Assembly (NCBI RefSeq): GCF_003589595.1 | Contig: NW_020654810.1 | Coordinates: 12,080,867-12,144,866 of the forward strand | Origin: Hyposmocoma kahamanoa | Taxonomy: Eukaryota; Arthropoda; Insecta; Lepidoptera; Cosmopterigidae | DNA: 64,000 nucleotides | Direction of reading: 5' to 3' | Notes under the pieces: generated by a model | Databases searched by the model: none | What the model was told of the DNA's origin: nothing | The model's input: the letters and a program-made list of their open reading frames with translations, nothing else | Made by a program: the position numbers and the translations under genes | Shown here: piece after piece, positions 25,501 to 40,500 of the stretch | How the letters are laid out: the number at the start of each line of letters is the position of its first letter | How positions within the stretch are numbered: the first letter of the stretch is position 1

Positions 25501-28500
25501 GTACTTAACTCATGTATCTTAGGTTAACAGATATACACCTGACATGGCAGACAGAGAAACCTACATTCGTAATTCTCAACCTGCCATTCTAGAATAATTT
25601 TAGACACAAACCTTGCTGAAAAAAAGGGATATGCCACAGTTGCAGCAGGTTGGAGCCCCCAACCAACTGCATATCTCTTGGATATGTCCCTTAAAACCCG
25701 TGAATATGGTCCAGCTTCACCGTAAGTAAACTTACACGAGGCGTATACTTTTATTTATGGTTCCAAGTAACGGGGCGAACAAGTCGTGCGCCTCAATATT
25801 CAATTGCAATACCCCTCAGAGCTTTAAATCGCAAAGATCTGAAGAACAGTGCTACTGCGCCTGGCACCCTGAGACATAAGTTGATAAGTCCAATGGGCGT
25901 GTAATTTCATCAACACCCTTACCCTTCAAAACCGGAACGCAGTAATGCTCACATTACTGCTTGGTGGCAGAAACAGGTAAGGTGGCAGTACTTCCCTGGA
26001 CGAAGTCTTTCATAAGGAGCTCTATTGGTACAAAAACTACTTACTTACGTGAAGAAGGGAAAACGGTAAACAATGCACACGCATTGTACGCGGTTTACAC
26101 GGATGCTCGGTTTCCCTTAAACAGTGGTACGAGTTACTTATATATTCATATTTAGTTTCATGGAAACCGATACCGAATCTTGGGCGAGAAAAAAAAAAAA
26201 ATAAGTATCTTTCATCTTTCATTGTCAACTTACATATCAGGGTGATGGGCTCAGTGGCAGTGATAGGCGTGCAGTTTACCATCTGGCGCACGACTTGTTC
26301 GTCCCGTCACTTGATATTATAAAAAATATATAAACGTGTAGCTGACTTACTACTTAAGTATATATCCGTGGGAAGACTCTATGATGTAGCCGGACTAAAA
26401 ACGCTTTCTACGATACAAACGAGGTATTAAGGGATCATCCATACTTAATACTACGCGACTTATATTTAACATATAAATGTAAAAATTACTGCACTATAAT
26501 GAAACTTGTGTATAAGGTACAGATTAATAATTTACAATATTATAGGCTACAATTTCCCTTCTAAAAGATAATTTCTTGAGTTCTTAACAGAATTCGGAAA
26601 GGCTTAACAAGTTGTAAAGCAACCTCTCTCCTAAATAAACTCATTTGGACGTACTTATTGAAGGGAACACTCGTCTCGTTTACAGTTGAATTATTAGTAC
26701 GATCGAATCCGTAATTGCGTGAAAAGGTTAAAACGTTCATTATTATCTCATTTCATCCAATAGTTAAAATTTCCAATCTCTTTATGGACATGTGACGTGG
26801 ATAATAAGCTACAATTGAGGGTATCAGCGTAAAAGTGGTGTAACTGGTTTTTTGTCTACAACATTGCTTGAAATGATACTGAAGTATTGAATTCAAATAT
26901 TTGGATGATGTTTTATGTTTAAAAAAAATAATTATATATTGGTCTGTTGTAATTTGGCTAATTATGTTTTGTAATCATTTATCGGTGTCTAAAGTATGTA
27001 TGTTTTTTGATTGTGATTTTTATGTTTTTCTGTTATGTTATGTTTTTCTTGTGTGGTGGTTCTTTGTTTGCAAATAAATGTATTTTCTTTCTATATTCAT
27101 TTCATGGGGTTACACATATATATGGAAATCTATATCTATGGGGTTACAGCATTTTGCGCTAATTATACTTGAAATGTAACGTCAAACGAAACAAATATGA
27201 GTGATATACGTCGAAATACACACACCGTCATTAGAACAAGTCGAAACGTTAATTATTTGAGCGGCGTCCCATCAGTTTAATAAAGTATTTAAGGGTATCA
27301 CACAAAAAGGATGTGTCCAAAAGAGAGGCGTATAAATATTGCATCTGTTAGCGCCATTTATCGAATGTACCATGGCGAGTGCTCTGAAGAAATATTCGAC
27401 CTTATCCCTCTCTCCCCTTTCCTGCTCCGAAACACGCGTGCTGGCCTCTGTAGTCACCGTTTTACAATTTGTAGTATTTTGATGAAATACTACAAATTGT
27501 ATCGAGAACTAAAAGGTTCGGTGGTACCTTTCTCTGACGCATAACAGTTGTAGTGCAAATCAGAGCTTTAAATCGCAACTATCTGAGTGGCAGTGCCGCT
27601 GCGTCAGGCACCCTGAGACATAATTTTGACAAGTTCCAGTGCCTTTAAACTCACCAGCACCCCTTACCCTTTAAAACCAGAACGCAATAATGCTCACATT
27701 ACTGGTTGGCGACAGAAATATGTACGTTGGGCAGTACTACCCTGGACGAGCTCTTTCACAAGGAGCTCTACTGCACTTAAACGAAGAGACAGACGAAACG
27801 ACTTCAAAACAACAAATTCCTGTGAAAGGAGCAAAACGGGTTCGAACGTAATTAGGACACAGGTGTAGCTGGCATCCAAACGTCGGTTAATATACGACCC
27901 AGTTTACATAAACACCACAATATTGTACGAAAGATTGTACCCAAATATATACCACGTACATACAAAAGCTTTTGCATATCATACTGACGCGCATTTTGTG
28001 CTTTTGTTCGATGACTCGTTTTATTTGAAGCTTAAACGAACGATCAAATATGGTTTTCTATTTATTTGCAAACCTTTTCATATATATGTAAACTTTGAAA
28101 TGGTAGCTGATTGGATTTATTTTTTTCACTTAGGTCTTAATAGAATGGCATAGATTGACTGGTATTTGAAATTGGGCACAAGAGCATTCGTTTGGATGAA
28201 CAGGGTATCAACTCAAAAATTTTGACTTTTAAAATGCAATCCTGTTAAAAAAACATCGAAATCTTTCTAATGAATAAGGTTTTATAACGATTGGACTTGA
28301 AATGGCGCGGGGGGCAGGGCAGTAGTATCTCTGAACTTTTTGCACGTTTTGACCTTAAACACAGTCGTATTCATTATTACATACGAAGCTGTAGTCGTCA
28401 AGACGTCGTCGTTCGTTGAACAGGGTATCAAAACTAAAACACAGCATGTGTTCATTATAAGATAAATGTATTTTAAAAATATTTACTTCTAAAACGAAGA

Positions 28501-31500
28501 CGATTATTTCAAGGTAATACCATTTTTGGGATATTTTTTTCATTGAATTGTTATGGTAATCTATAATTATGCAGTATTTTTTTGAGATACTACTATGTTC
28601 CTCAAACTTTTCAAAATTCCTGCTTTTATTTAAAAGTATTAAGCATGAATAGTTAAAACTCTGAATCACAAATATTTTATGTTCAAAAGGGTTAATATTC
28701 TACACCTCTCTGAACAATTTCAGGTTTTTGTTAAAACTACGAAACTGTATAAGAATAAGAAATATTCCAAAAAAAAATACTGTTAAATGTGTAGGTTTTA
28801 AATACATATAGGTGAGGAGAAACAAGTAACAATAGCGGCTGAAATAATGCTAGAAGAAACTTTCAAATTGCTCTCCTGAAAAATCTGTGTTTTTGAGATA
28901 CTACCCTGTTCATCTGGACCAACGACATATCATAAGAGATATATATCTATATACTTAGGGAATGAAACTATTATTTCGGATCTAAAACATGTATATTTAT
29001 TTTCAAATAAGAAGCTGAAGAAGCAAGAAGTTGCGCTATCGAAAAATAATATTCTCCAGGGTGAAAAGACACATTTTATATTTTAAAAATATCTATGTAG
29101 TTTTTAAAATAATTGCGTTTCAGTAAAGGCCTCTTTTAATCTACTCGAATTCAGCTTGTGCTATTACACTAAATCTGGATTATCTCATCATTTATTTACA
29201 AGAAGCAGAATCCTTACACGTAACTCTAAAGAAGCAATTCAATTTCAGTAAGCGGTTTATGTTTTTACTTGTGGTACGGTTTGCCGTGAATACTAGCTAT
29301 GAATACGAATATTGCCTTACCTACTAAACATAATAAGTAATCATTAGACAGCGATTTGCAGGAATAAAAAATGTACAACCGCATTGCGTATGATTCAACG
29401 TACAATTCAATAACGTATATTATAAATTATGAAAGTTAAAACTTTTGCAAGACATTGATTGAATATTGCAATGGCCAAATAAATTACCAAAACCCACCTG
29501 GCTTTCCTGGCTAATTAATTGCTTGTTTCTTATGAACAATCGAAGTTATTGTATTCATTGTTTTCATTTATAAATGCTGCTTTCATTTATAAACTGTATT
29601 CTACCCTAGGTGACTACATTGACAAAACAGGAGAATTTCTAGTAGCTTACAGGCAATCCTTGGAGGTAGTTATAGCTTATTTTAATTTGAATTATTATGC
29701 TGAAGCGGCCAACGACACGGCGTTCAATTTGGCGAAAACCTTTATGATAGAGTCAAATTAATGAATCACATTGCCGCCTACGAAAACTGCGAAAGTGTAC
29801 TACTTATAGGTTATGTTAAGCAAAACGGACAACAGCTTAGTTTATATAAAATAGTTTTTTATTAAGTAAATTACAAGGATAAAAATAGGAAGATAAAGAT
29901 ATTTAAAAGGAGTTGCTTCCACAGAAAGTGGATTGGTAATAAACATCTTTAAGATATGTCTATACGTCTTAATTATATAAGCATAATGGAACTGAAAATT
30001 ATTTCCAATCAATAAACTCGTTCGTTTATTGTTAAATTGTAAATGCAAAAATGTCGACAAAATTTATAAGATTGTGCGGATATTCGGTGTTCAATGAAAT
30101 AGAATTATTGCTTTCTGAAAGAATTTTCCATTTGCTGCGCCTCAGTTCATGTTAAAAGCCTCTGAATTTTTGTCTTGATATGGTTTTCATCTTTGACCTT
30201 TTGTGTTTGTTAACTTTCTGGGCGAACAAATAATCACAAAGGTATGTAATATTGAACAGTTGGCGCAGTGTAATTTGGCAAGCGATGGTATCTCTGCGAT
30301 TAGGCATTAGGCAATAGGCACTCGAGTTACGAACACCATAAAACTTTGTGAAATGATTTTTGGAAGTTAAAAGCACTTTCGCAAGCTGTCGCTTGTTCAA
30401 CACTGTCAACCTTAACACAAGTTTTTATTCTATTTCATTATTTTGATCAAACCCCAAGCCCGTTTTCTTTTCCCGTTAAAGTTTTATCTGAACAGATCTG
30501 GTCCCTGATTTTGTGACATGAAAAACAAAATATTTTGTGAATCAAAATGGTACATATTATACATTATCAACTAATATATATACAAAAAACCACTAAATAA
30601 AAAACATGCAATCGTACAAAAAGGTCTAGTGCATTATTCACCAAAGTTCTGACGGTTATTGTTATCAATATCCAGATAAATATGAGAAACAGAACATTGA
30701 AAAAGGTGTCTGTCGTTCAATAAAATTCCAATAAAAATTCGTCAGCGATAACAATGTTATTACCATTAAGGTAAGTAATTCAAACCCCGATGAGAGTGGC
30801 GAGAGTCTTGACTAATATTTTTCAATAAATCTGAGTTACGTTAATAACGTTTGCCTTAAATCTTACTCATTTTTCAAATAAAATGTAGCAAATGAATGCC
30901 TACTTAATGTAATGGTCCGTGGGGCTGAAGTAGTTTTTGACGAAATAATAAGTAACCCAATAGGCACCGTAATACATTTCTTTTTAATTATTTTTTGAAA
31001 TAACTAAGTATTTATAAAAATTGCTAAATATATAATATATTATTTATTTATATGTACCAACGTAGACTGTTTTCTTTTCCCATTGAAGTTTTATCTGAAT
31101 AGATCTGGCGCTCATTTTCCTGCTTTGGGTTTAACGAGATACCTATTTGTGTATATTACAAAAGAAGGCAATGTGACTAGTATCGAAAGTTAAGTGCCTT
31201 CTTTACCATTATAAAATTGACAAAATGAAACGTTTAAAAATAGAATTCAAATATGTTTAAGAATAAAATCGTTACAGGTATTCGGAAATCACGAGTTGGA
31301 AAGAAAACGGCTACACTTAGTCTTGTTTGTGACGTCGTAACCTTAATGGCACCACATAAGGTACATTACTAATGATCGTTTTGATAAAGAAGGATGAAGT
31401 ATCCCCCTGTCACTGACTATAACCATTAATATCTCTGCTGTTAGTTGAGATATCGGAAAACTGATTTCAAGTCAATATCGATACGGGCCCCGGGACTTGC

Positions 31501-34500
31501 AATGCAAAAAAACATTTTGAGTCAAATACCTTATTATCACATAATGTAATTAATGTTTAGAAAGGAACATTCGAAAATCGTTATTGAAGATTTTAAACAA
31601 ACTTAAAAGAAAAATATTTTTTACATTTTACACTTTCGTTGTTCCATTTCTTAACTACCACTGTGGCCAAACGGTTACCATAGTGGTCTGCCACGCAGAG
31701 GCCCCGGGTTCGATTCCCGAGCCGGGAGAAATATTTATATGACTTACATTTATTTCTCTCGTGAGTTTGGATGTAATTTGTGATTATAACCATGTTACTC
31801 CATGGCACCTGGACACAGAGTTTCTCATATACACACGATACGCCCCCAAGCCGACTTTGTCGACCTTTTAATTCTGAGCATAAAAATGTGGAGAAAATTG
31901 TTAAACAAACTTAATCTTTAACCTGTGAGCCGTAAAATTTGTTTTGGTATGAATCCCTGGTCGTCTCGTTAATGAATGGCATTTTAAGAAATTTTTAAGC
32001 GAATTTGATCTTTAGCGTTAAGGTTCTTACTTAAATACAGAACACAAATTCCAACCACCTTTAACAACGCCGTCGTGGCCAAACGGTATAAGGATTGTTT
32101 TGCAAATTGGGGCAAGCATGGTTCGAGTCAAGCATGTTTCGAGTCACTTTAAAAATAAAATATTATTTAGCTATGACTATATAATATTGTTTTTTTTTTG
32201 TTTTTAACGTCTGGATAGGTGTAAGGAATGTCTAAGTCTTGTTCATACAAAACAATAATATCTAATTTTAATAATTCCGTTAAGTCTATATTAAAACAAA
32301 ATAGAAAGCTTTGAAACTCACTAAAACCCTAAAGGTACTTAAAACTGAATAGACAAATAGGAACGAAACGTGGAACAATGCGTAATCACAGAAGTCACAA
32401 TCGTATGCAAACTGCAGAGCGATTTCGTGATTTATTAGTCTATCCATAACCACCCTACGCTTTATTAATAATATCTATCCACCCACCTTAGGCAATTTCT
32501 AGTGAACAAATATTGTGATTTGTCAACGTTAACATTAAAAAGTGAAACAATGCTGTTAAAAATATAATGTTAAAACGAAACAGTGCTCGTGGAATGGAAT
32601 CACGGGTATTGAAACTGGCAGTCGATACAACAAGCCGCTCGTTACTTGGAAGGTAAATGACGAAATTTAGTATGGGTTTTAAAGATATGTTGATTATCTT
32701 CAAGCAACACACCTCAGTATTGCTTACACAATAGAGTTGAAATTGCTTTATTTTTTTCTTTGTTCAATACGTAAGATGGCTCTCAGAATCACAAGGTCGG
32801 TTTGGGCATCTCATGTATATGACTGTACATTATTATTAACATTATTCACAACGGAATAACGAATGGTAACCGCCTAACTAGTGTTTACACTTAGATTCAG
32901 ACTGGAAAAGTAAAATCAATAGTTATAGCAAAGTGTAATAAGAGAAGCATGGTAACTCCATACAAAAGTAGCAGCGCGGCTTGTATGTATGCACGCCCGC
33001 AGCGTGCAGTGTATCGACACACACATTCGCACAATCTTGCGGTGCACTCGCGTTGCATGGCGTGAGTCGTCACACGCGCTCAGTGTTTAAAAATGACATC
33101 AAATGGTACACGCGTTTATTGTTGTGTTTGTGGTAGTTTGAACAAAAGTGCTTCAAATTCAGAATTGTTCAGCATTTCATGCGATTTCATAATTATTCTC
33201 CGCAATCAAGATACTCATGCTAATCCACGATGCTGGTATAAAAATGTCAATGCGTACTTACGTATATGTATATAGGTACTTACTATTGTATTCACCTAAG
33301 TTTATTTCAATATAACACGAGAATACAGTGATGAACACCTTATTTAAAAAAAAATATATATTTACAAACAGTAGATACAACTAAAATAATAATGTAACAA
33401 CCCTACGCTTCGAACAAAGTATAGGCATTTACACGCCGATGAAGCGGGAGTTGCCGTACTTGCTCTTATTATACTATAGTTATAGGCCTCATAAGAATTA
33501 TGGTTGTCTTTGCACTTAAGAATTGACAATTGACATTTTTTATTAGTTTTGTGGTCTAGGGGTTGAGTAATAGTGATATAAAGTACGCTCGGTTCATATG
33601 AATTAGTTGTAGAATTATAACAAGAAAAAGTTGAAGAAAAGAAGAAAGGAAAGACAGATAAAGTAAAGGCCCAAAGGGAATGTATCCGTATTATTGCTGC
33701 TATAGGCAGTTAGGTTTACATGATACGAGGACAAGGTCTTTCTCCGAGATTCTCTCCGAAAATTTTGAGGGGAGTGGCGAATGGACGAAACAAAGGAAGA
33801 ATGACCTAAGAATTACAGAACGATTAAAAATTTCAAAAGTAAGTTTCCAGGAACCGGACAAAAGTATGATAAAAATGTGGGATGACGATGAAAGAGGTCG
33901 CACGGTCAGTTGTACTGCGATTTGAACTAAGTAGGGCAACATTCATAGGTAAGGTAGTTGATTGGATGAATATTAATTTAATTATGCCACAATGCAAGTA
34001 CATACTCGTAATATGAGTATTTGGTAATAATGTTGACGGTAGTCAAATTTAATAGTAGCCGCGTTTATAGGCCACTGGGCAAGCCGCATCGGCTTAACCG
34101 CGATGAAATTAACGGCCTGTATCCTGTAATAAATATCCACCCTCCTTTTAACTCAACTATCTTTTGTGATAAACGTGTTTCCATGATTCTTAAATAGAAT
34201 TATTAAGCAAAAAGATAATAACAATCTCTTTACGCATCTATCAGGTAGATAAGTATTTGTTTATATCAAGGTGATTATAACTATTATTGGCACTGGTTTT
34301 ACGTTTAAAACGGTTTAGTATTAAAACGTGAAGTTGAAAAAAATAACGTCTTTAAAGTCATTCCGTTTTTATTTTTAATTCGTATTTAACGTGGTTTTGT
34401 TTATGATTTTAACACTACAGATATAAAGGTGATGCAATTTTTTGTGCACACCGTGTTTAAGGTTCAATTCCATGTTTCAGTAATGAAATTCGATTTGTTT

Positions 34501-37500
34501 CTGCCTTTTTCATTTCTTTTTCTTATTTTCACAGTACTAATATTAATGTTATAGTACTCGTAATAATAATAAGGTGTATGTACCGTGTGATATTCAATAA
34601 AGCGAGTTTGAACCGTAACTGACAAATATAGAATATTGAATTCAAAGCATTTTATTTTTCTTGTTTCAAAAGTGGAGTAACATACTGATGAGTGTGTGCG
34701 CTATTATACAGTGATTTATTATTGCCACTAATAATGAACAAAGTTTTAAACGGATAAGTGAGACTCTCTTTTGGCATTTAGTTTGTCTCAGCAAAGATTT
34801 CATGAAGAATACAGAGAGTTCATGACATTTAACTTGAATTATTTTCCCACAACAACGGCCCAATAAAATTAATATGACGCCACCTGCTGATAGATATAAA
34901 GCGAGTGTCGTAAACCTATTGTAACGATCTCTCGAGGAGAAATTACCGTCTTTTATTTTATATCGTGCGATCTTTACGGTCGGTACGTTTACAGGAATAG
35001 ACGCCTCTTCAAAATGTTCATGATATTTGCATTTAAATTACTGAATCTTCCTGACGCTTCAAGCATTGTCTCGAGTAAGTGTGCATGGTGTACAATATAT
35101 AACTGAGCGTGTAATGTATGTAATAATAAATAAAATATAAAAAAATAATAAAAAAAGATTGTCAATAGTAACTTTTAGGTATAAATAAGTATAGCACAAA
35201 CTGAATCAACTATACTGCCCTCCATGTCATAAATTACTCTTGCTAATAAAAAATGCGCAAAAACGGACCAATTACGCTGAAAACTGAAACTAAATAAGAA
35301 ATAAAAATACCGACCGACCTAGAGGGGGTTGTAGGTCTCGTTTAAAAATTTTGATTAACGTAAGTAAATAGGTCATATCACTCTGTTGTACAACGTGTGG
35401 AATATAAGATGTTGTTTATGACTGATCGGCGAATGTGTTCCAGCACCTACCTATGTACTTATGTACGTATCCATAATACCTATCATGATACATTATACAT
35501 CACCTGATACCTGACACGTATATCACATAACACCTGAGTTTTAAGGCATATTTCATTGTCACATTACTGGTAATATAACAGCACAATATGACTTCCATTT
35601 ACAAAAGTAAAAATAAAATACTTGGAAAATAAATATTTCCAATAAGACGCTGATTCTTAAGAAATTTTTAGTAGCCGAGAATGTACATTTTCACCGTTAA
35701 TCTCTCGCGGATCTGTTATTACCTCACGGCAAAATTTCCGTCGTGATTAAATGTTTTTCCAAAATTTCGCTCACTGCGATCCCCAAATTGAATATGTATT
35801 TGTGCGAAATGAAATAGAATTCTCGTATAATGAAAACGGAAATATATTTTACTCTGTACGTACTCATCTATATCTTTTAGGTTATATGTACTCAAAGCTG
35901 CATAAACGACGACTAAACTGATTTCATTTATAATTTATGTTACAGTTCTGTCTTCGGTTGTAACACTAATACCATGTTCATAATATAAATCACCATAACC
36001 TTCTGTTTATATGTTTTTTCATAAAACTGCAAAAGCATTTGAATTGCATTACATATTAAGTTTATTGAATCTCACGATGTTTTACTACTAAATAATCAAT
36101 TATTTTTGTGAAATTACTCCACTAGTTCGTTATAATTATTAATACAAAGATCGAACACAGAGAAAAATTCCTTTGATCCGGCTGGACTCAAACCAGCGAC
36201 TTCCCCATACCGTGTCTTAGCTACTGTATATGTACACTTATCTACTTTTAGGGTCTATGAAACTATAGCCTTTGGTACAATTTCAACATTCAACAAAAAT
36301 AAGCTCATTTGATTTTGCATACAGTTTTTTTCGTTTCTTTTTCGGTATTATGCTCATCATTGCTCGACTCAGAAAATTCGTAGATAACTTGAATCTGGTT
36401 TGTTACCACTCCATACTTCTACAGGGCTGAAGAAACTTTGAGTGGGTGAGCGGTTGCTAATGTAGGCTGCTGTTGACTCAGCTTCAGCCCGAAGTCTTTC
36501 TGTAATTCAGCATTTAATATAATACGCATGATATAATAATTATTGCATTACCTAAGTCCAGACTACAGAGTGACCTATGCTCTTCTGACTGCATTGTAGT
36601 CGACTCCTCGTAAAATAGTTATAGACTGCATTAGGTCAATAAACAACGGCGCTATGTAACTACTACCAACAATAGGGCACTGTTATAATTGAAATTGTTT
36701 GCTCACTGTTCCGTTTCTATACTATCTATCTATCTTCGAAATTATTACTGAGGTCAAGCAACAACTTATCCCAACAGGTTTCCAATAAACGATGTCCGTC
36801 GGATGTTAACGACATCAACGTGTCGTTTAGCTAATAACCAATGTTCCATTTCAATTCGGATAATTGATTGGACGCGTGAGTGAGTTACAAATACGGTAAT
36901 AACATATAAGGGCCTAACTCTCACTACATTTATGTCAGCTGCGTACGTTGTTTATGTGTGTTAATTTTCAAAAACATAAGTGTGACTCAGATTCTAGTGT
37001 AGGTAGTTATCGATCGGGAGTTTATTTGTCGACCGATAAGCCGAGCTTTATGGCAGGAGCGGACACCAGATTAGTTGGATTGAGCTTTGTTTGTTATCAT
37101 CCTCACGTTACAAAAGTCATCCACATGCGATAAATCTTTTCAATTTCCAATTGTTCCTTACAAAATAATATACAATAATGTACAAAATTTTGCACACAAA
37201 GTATTTCAAGGTACAGAGAACATCGTTTGCACAGCGATACGTTTATCAATTAGCTAATTTGTGACCCTCCCCGGGTCGATAAGCACCCGGTGCCCTCGCT
37301 GTTTATCTAGCTACACGAATACATTAGCCAAATCGCCTATTTTCTCACTTTTATCGAAAAAACACGCTTTAATATTGGGTTAGTAGCGGGCCTTATTTGC
37401 ATTATTATCGTTGCAAAATACGGCTCACACATCGACGTCAAATTTATGGGCAATGTTATTTTAAATCACCTTCTATACCTGCTTCCAGCGCAGCCTTTTG

Positions 37501-40500
37501 TCCACAAATAATATATATATAGACTCTGTATTAATTTGTTAAATAAACTAACCGAAACAAAAGTATAAAGCTTTCTGTTATATGAGTGCATAATGCATAT
37601 TTGAAATTAATATTAAAAGTACTTTGCTATAAAACTTTTGAATTACATTTTAATTTTATTTTCATATTGTAACTAATGTTGACATACATCCTGTCCATAC
37701 ATTTGTCCTGTTTTGGGATTCAATTTGTGAATTGTACATATAATTTTGCGCTATCTCCATAATGCGGGCTTATGTTTCAAAATGGTAACAACCCCCAACT
37801 AAGCTAATACAAAGAAGATACGTCTTATATGAGTATATTTCAGATTGTCTAGAGATACACGATTGTTAGTGATGATAGACGAGGTCTTTGTTTTTTTTAA
37901 AGGAAAACGAGTTTACTGTAAATATTAGATAGATATTAAGCCACCAATGTATTCGTTCCATCCACCACATCATTCACATTGTATTAATAATGTGTCAACT
38001 ACACTCAATTACATGCTCTCAAACTTGGGAATTCTCTGTACAGTAAGTGCCAGAACAACGGAATTCACTACGGGGACTAGCCAGAATGTATATTTTATAC
38101 TTTGACTGATTTTTATTAAATTACGGTATTTTTCATCTGAAAATATTTTTTTACCTACTCACCAACAACAACTACTGTTTGTATTCACACACAAATTTTC
38201 GCAAGATATTGAAAACTTCACTACGAAGTACATAATTTCAAAGTTTGGCGGATGGATTTAACGATCTTCTCTGGAATATAACTTAATTAACGTACAGTTA
38301 TCTACTAGCTGTTATTTTTAGCTATGAATGATTTTGTTGCAGAGGTGAAAGGACTGACAGCACTGTATCAAGCAGTGGGAATCTCGCCAACAATGCGAAT
38401 GCAGTGCGACACAAAATTGTCGTGCTAGGAGCAGCAAGAGTTGGGAAATCATCACTTATTAGTCAATTCCTGTACACAACGTTTTCAACCAAATACAAGC
38501 GAACAATTGAGGAGATGCACCACGGAGACTTTAACGTGAACGGCGTGAGGCTCACGCTCGATATTCTGGATACATCGGGGGAGCACGAATTCCCAGCAAT
38601 GCGGGCGCTATCCATGCAATCGGCAGATGCCTTCATTCTCGTATACGACATCACGGATGCGAACAGTTTCTCCGAAGTAAGAGCCCTGAGAGACCAGATA
38701 CACGAGATTAAGGAAAGTACGGCCGTCCCCATAGTCGTCGTCGGTAACAAGGTGGATTTAGCGGAGACTGGCGCTAGACAGGTAAGTTCCGTAAAATATT
38801 TTCAACTTATAAACACGAAGCACTTCGCTGAATTAAACTGAAACCAGAGTTAATACTGTACGAAATAAATAATTGATGAAACAGCACCATTCCAACATTT
38901 TATACTAAAAGCAGTTACGTGTGTTGGATATTTGCTGCGATGATTAATGTTTATCTCACGCAAAAGTTGCCTATTGGTTTAACTACATTGTTGTGTTTAA
39001 ACTTAACTTTTTGAATTAACTCACAGTTTCAAAGTTTAATTACTTGTATAAATTTTAAGACTGTATAAGGTTCACAATCCTGATACTGCTGTTTCTACAT
39101 ACTATAGTTCCCGATTTATTGATTTATGACTTCTTCCAAGCAGTACTTATCCACTTCCAATTTCAGTATAATACGCCTAGTGTATTAAAATAATAAAATA
39201 AGATAGATCTTGAGAATAGAAACTTACATTTCAACACAGGTTAACTCCTACAATGAAATATGTTTTATTACGGATATTGTGCCCAATTAGACTGTATAGA
39301 ACATTAGAATAAAGATACCTCGTAAAGAATGTTCAGAAATAAGGTGGTTGCGTTTAGACAGAGACAAATGTGCCACGGTTACGAGTATAACCCCAAAGCG
39401 ACAGTGAGCCGATCGAATGGAACCAGAGCTCTCGTCTTGTGACAACTATTGGTGTAACGTCAATCGTCCAATCGATAATAGTAACGACGTGGTAACGACA
39501 CTCCTATAATATATTACAAATCGAGGAAAAAGAAAAATGCATTTTGTTTATAAGGACATACTGAGTTTTATTATCTATAACAAAAGTTAAAAAGCCGTGA
39601 TAGGCTAACAGTTTGACCTGCCACCTCTTAAGTAGAGGCCATGGGCTCGCACATCTGAGTTTTGCGGAATTTATGTGCGAAATTAAATTTGAAATTTACC
39701 ATTAGCTTTTCGGTGAAGTGAAAACATCGTAGCGAAAACTAAAAAAAAGATTCACAACCCTCAGAAATCGTGAATTCCCCAACCTGCATTAGAACAGCAT
39801 GGTGAACTATGGCCTAAAACCTTCGGCTGAGACGTATAAATGGGCTGATGATGATATTACAAATAGTACACAGTTTGCCCACATTTTTAATAAAAATGCA
39901 TGTCATATTTTCATACCACATGGTCAGAGTAAAGACAGTTATTACTATTCATAAGGTGGCTTATACTGACCCTACTGTGCAACCCTTCATCACTGAGATC
40001 AGGTATTGTTCTATTGTGATCACTGCTCGTTTCATCTCGGAGTCTAGATCAACAGAATTAATAAACAAAAGGATTTTCCTGGGTTTCCTAGTCTTGATCT
40101 CATCTGTTTACGGCATGTGCTTGTTTAGGAATGACTGTTATATGCCCATCACTAAAGGGTAGTATTGACTAAAGATGTGAAGAGGACTTTTATCTGCTTT
40201 ATGTCATAATCTACAGTCCCTGCTCTCCGTTAACTTGCAGTTAGCCAAGAGCTTATTTAAGCTACACTGATCCTTGTAAGTCCTGGTCAGCATTTGGACG
40301 CCGATCTTGTCTAGCACCAGAGCTTCTCTATAGAATTTAACACTGTAGGCGTTTACCAGGATTTTCGAGTATTCAAGACCATTGGCTTATAGCTAGATGT
40401 CTTAAAAAGCATGTGCACCTTTGTTTCCGATGTATATGTGATCTCCAATGAAGGGTTCCAGGCTGAGAAAGGCCACCTTGCGCGTGACTTGGAACTGAGT

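Noticed and set aside
38463..38750. 95-codon minus frame opposite GTPase exon 2
   Set aside because: A shadow of the conserved + strand G domain.
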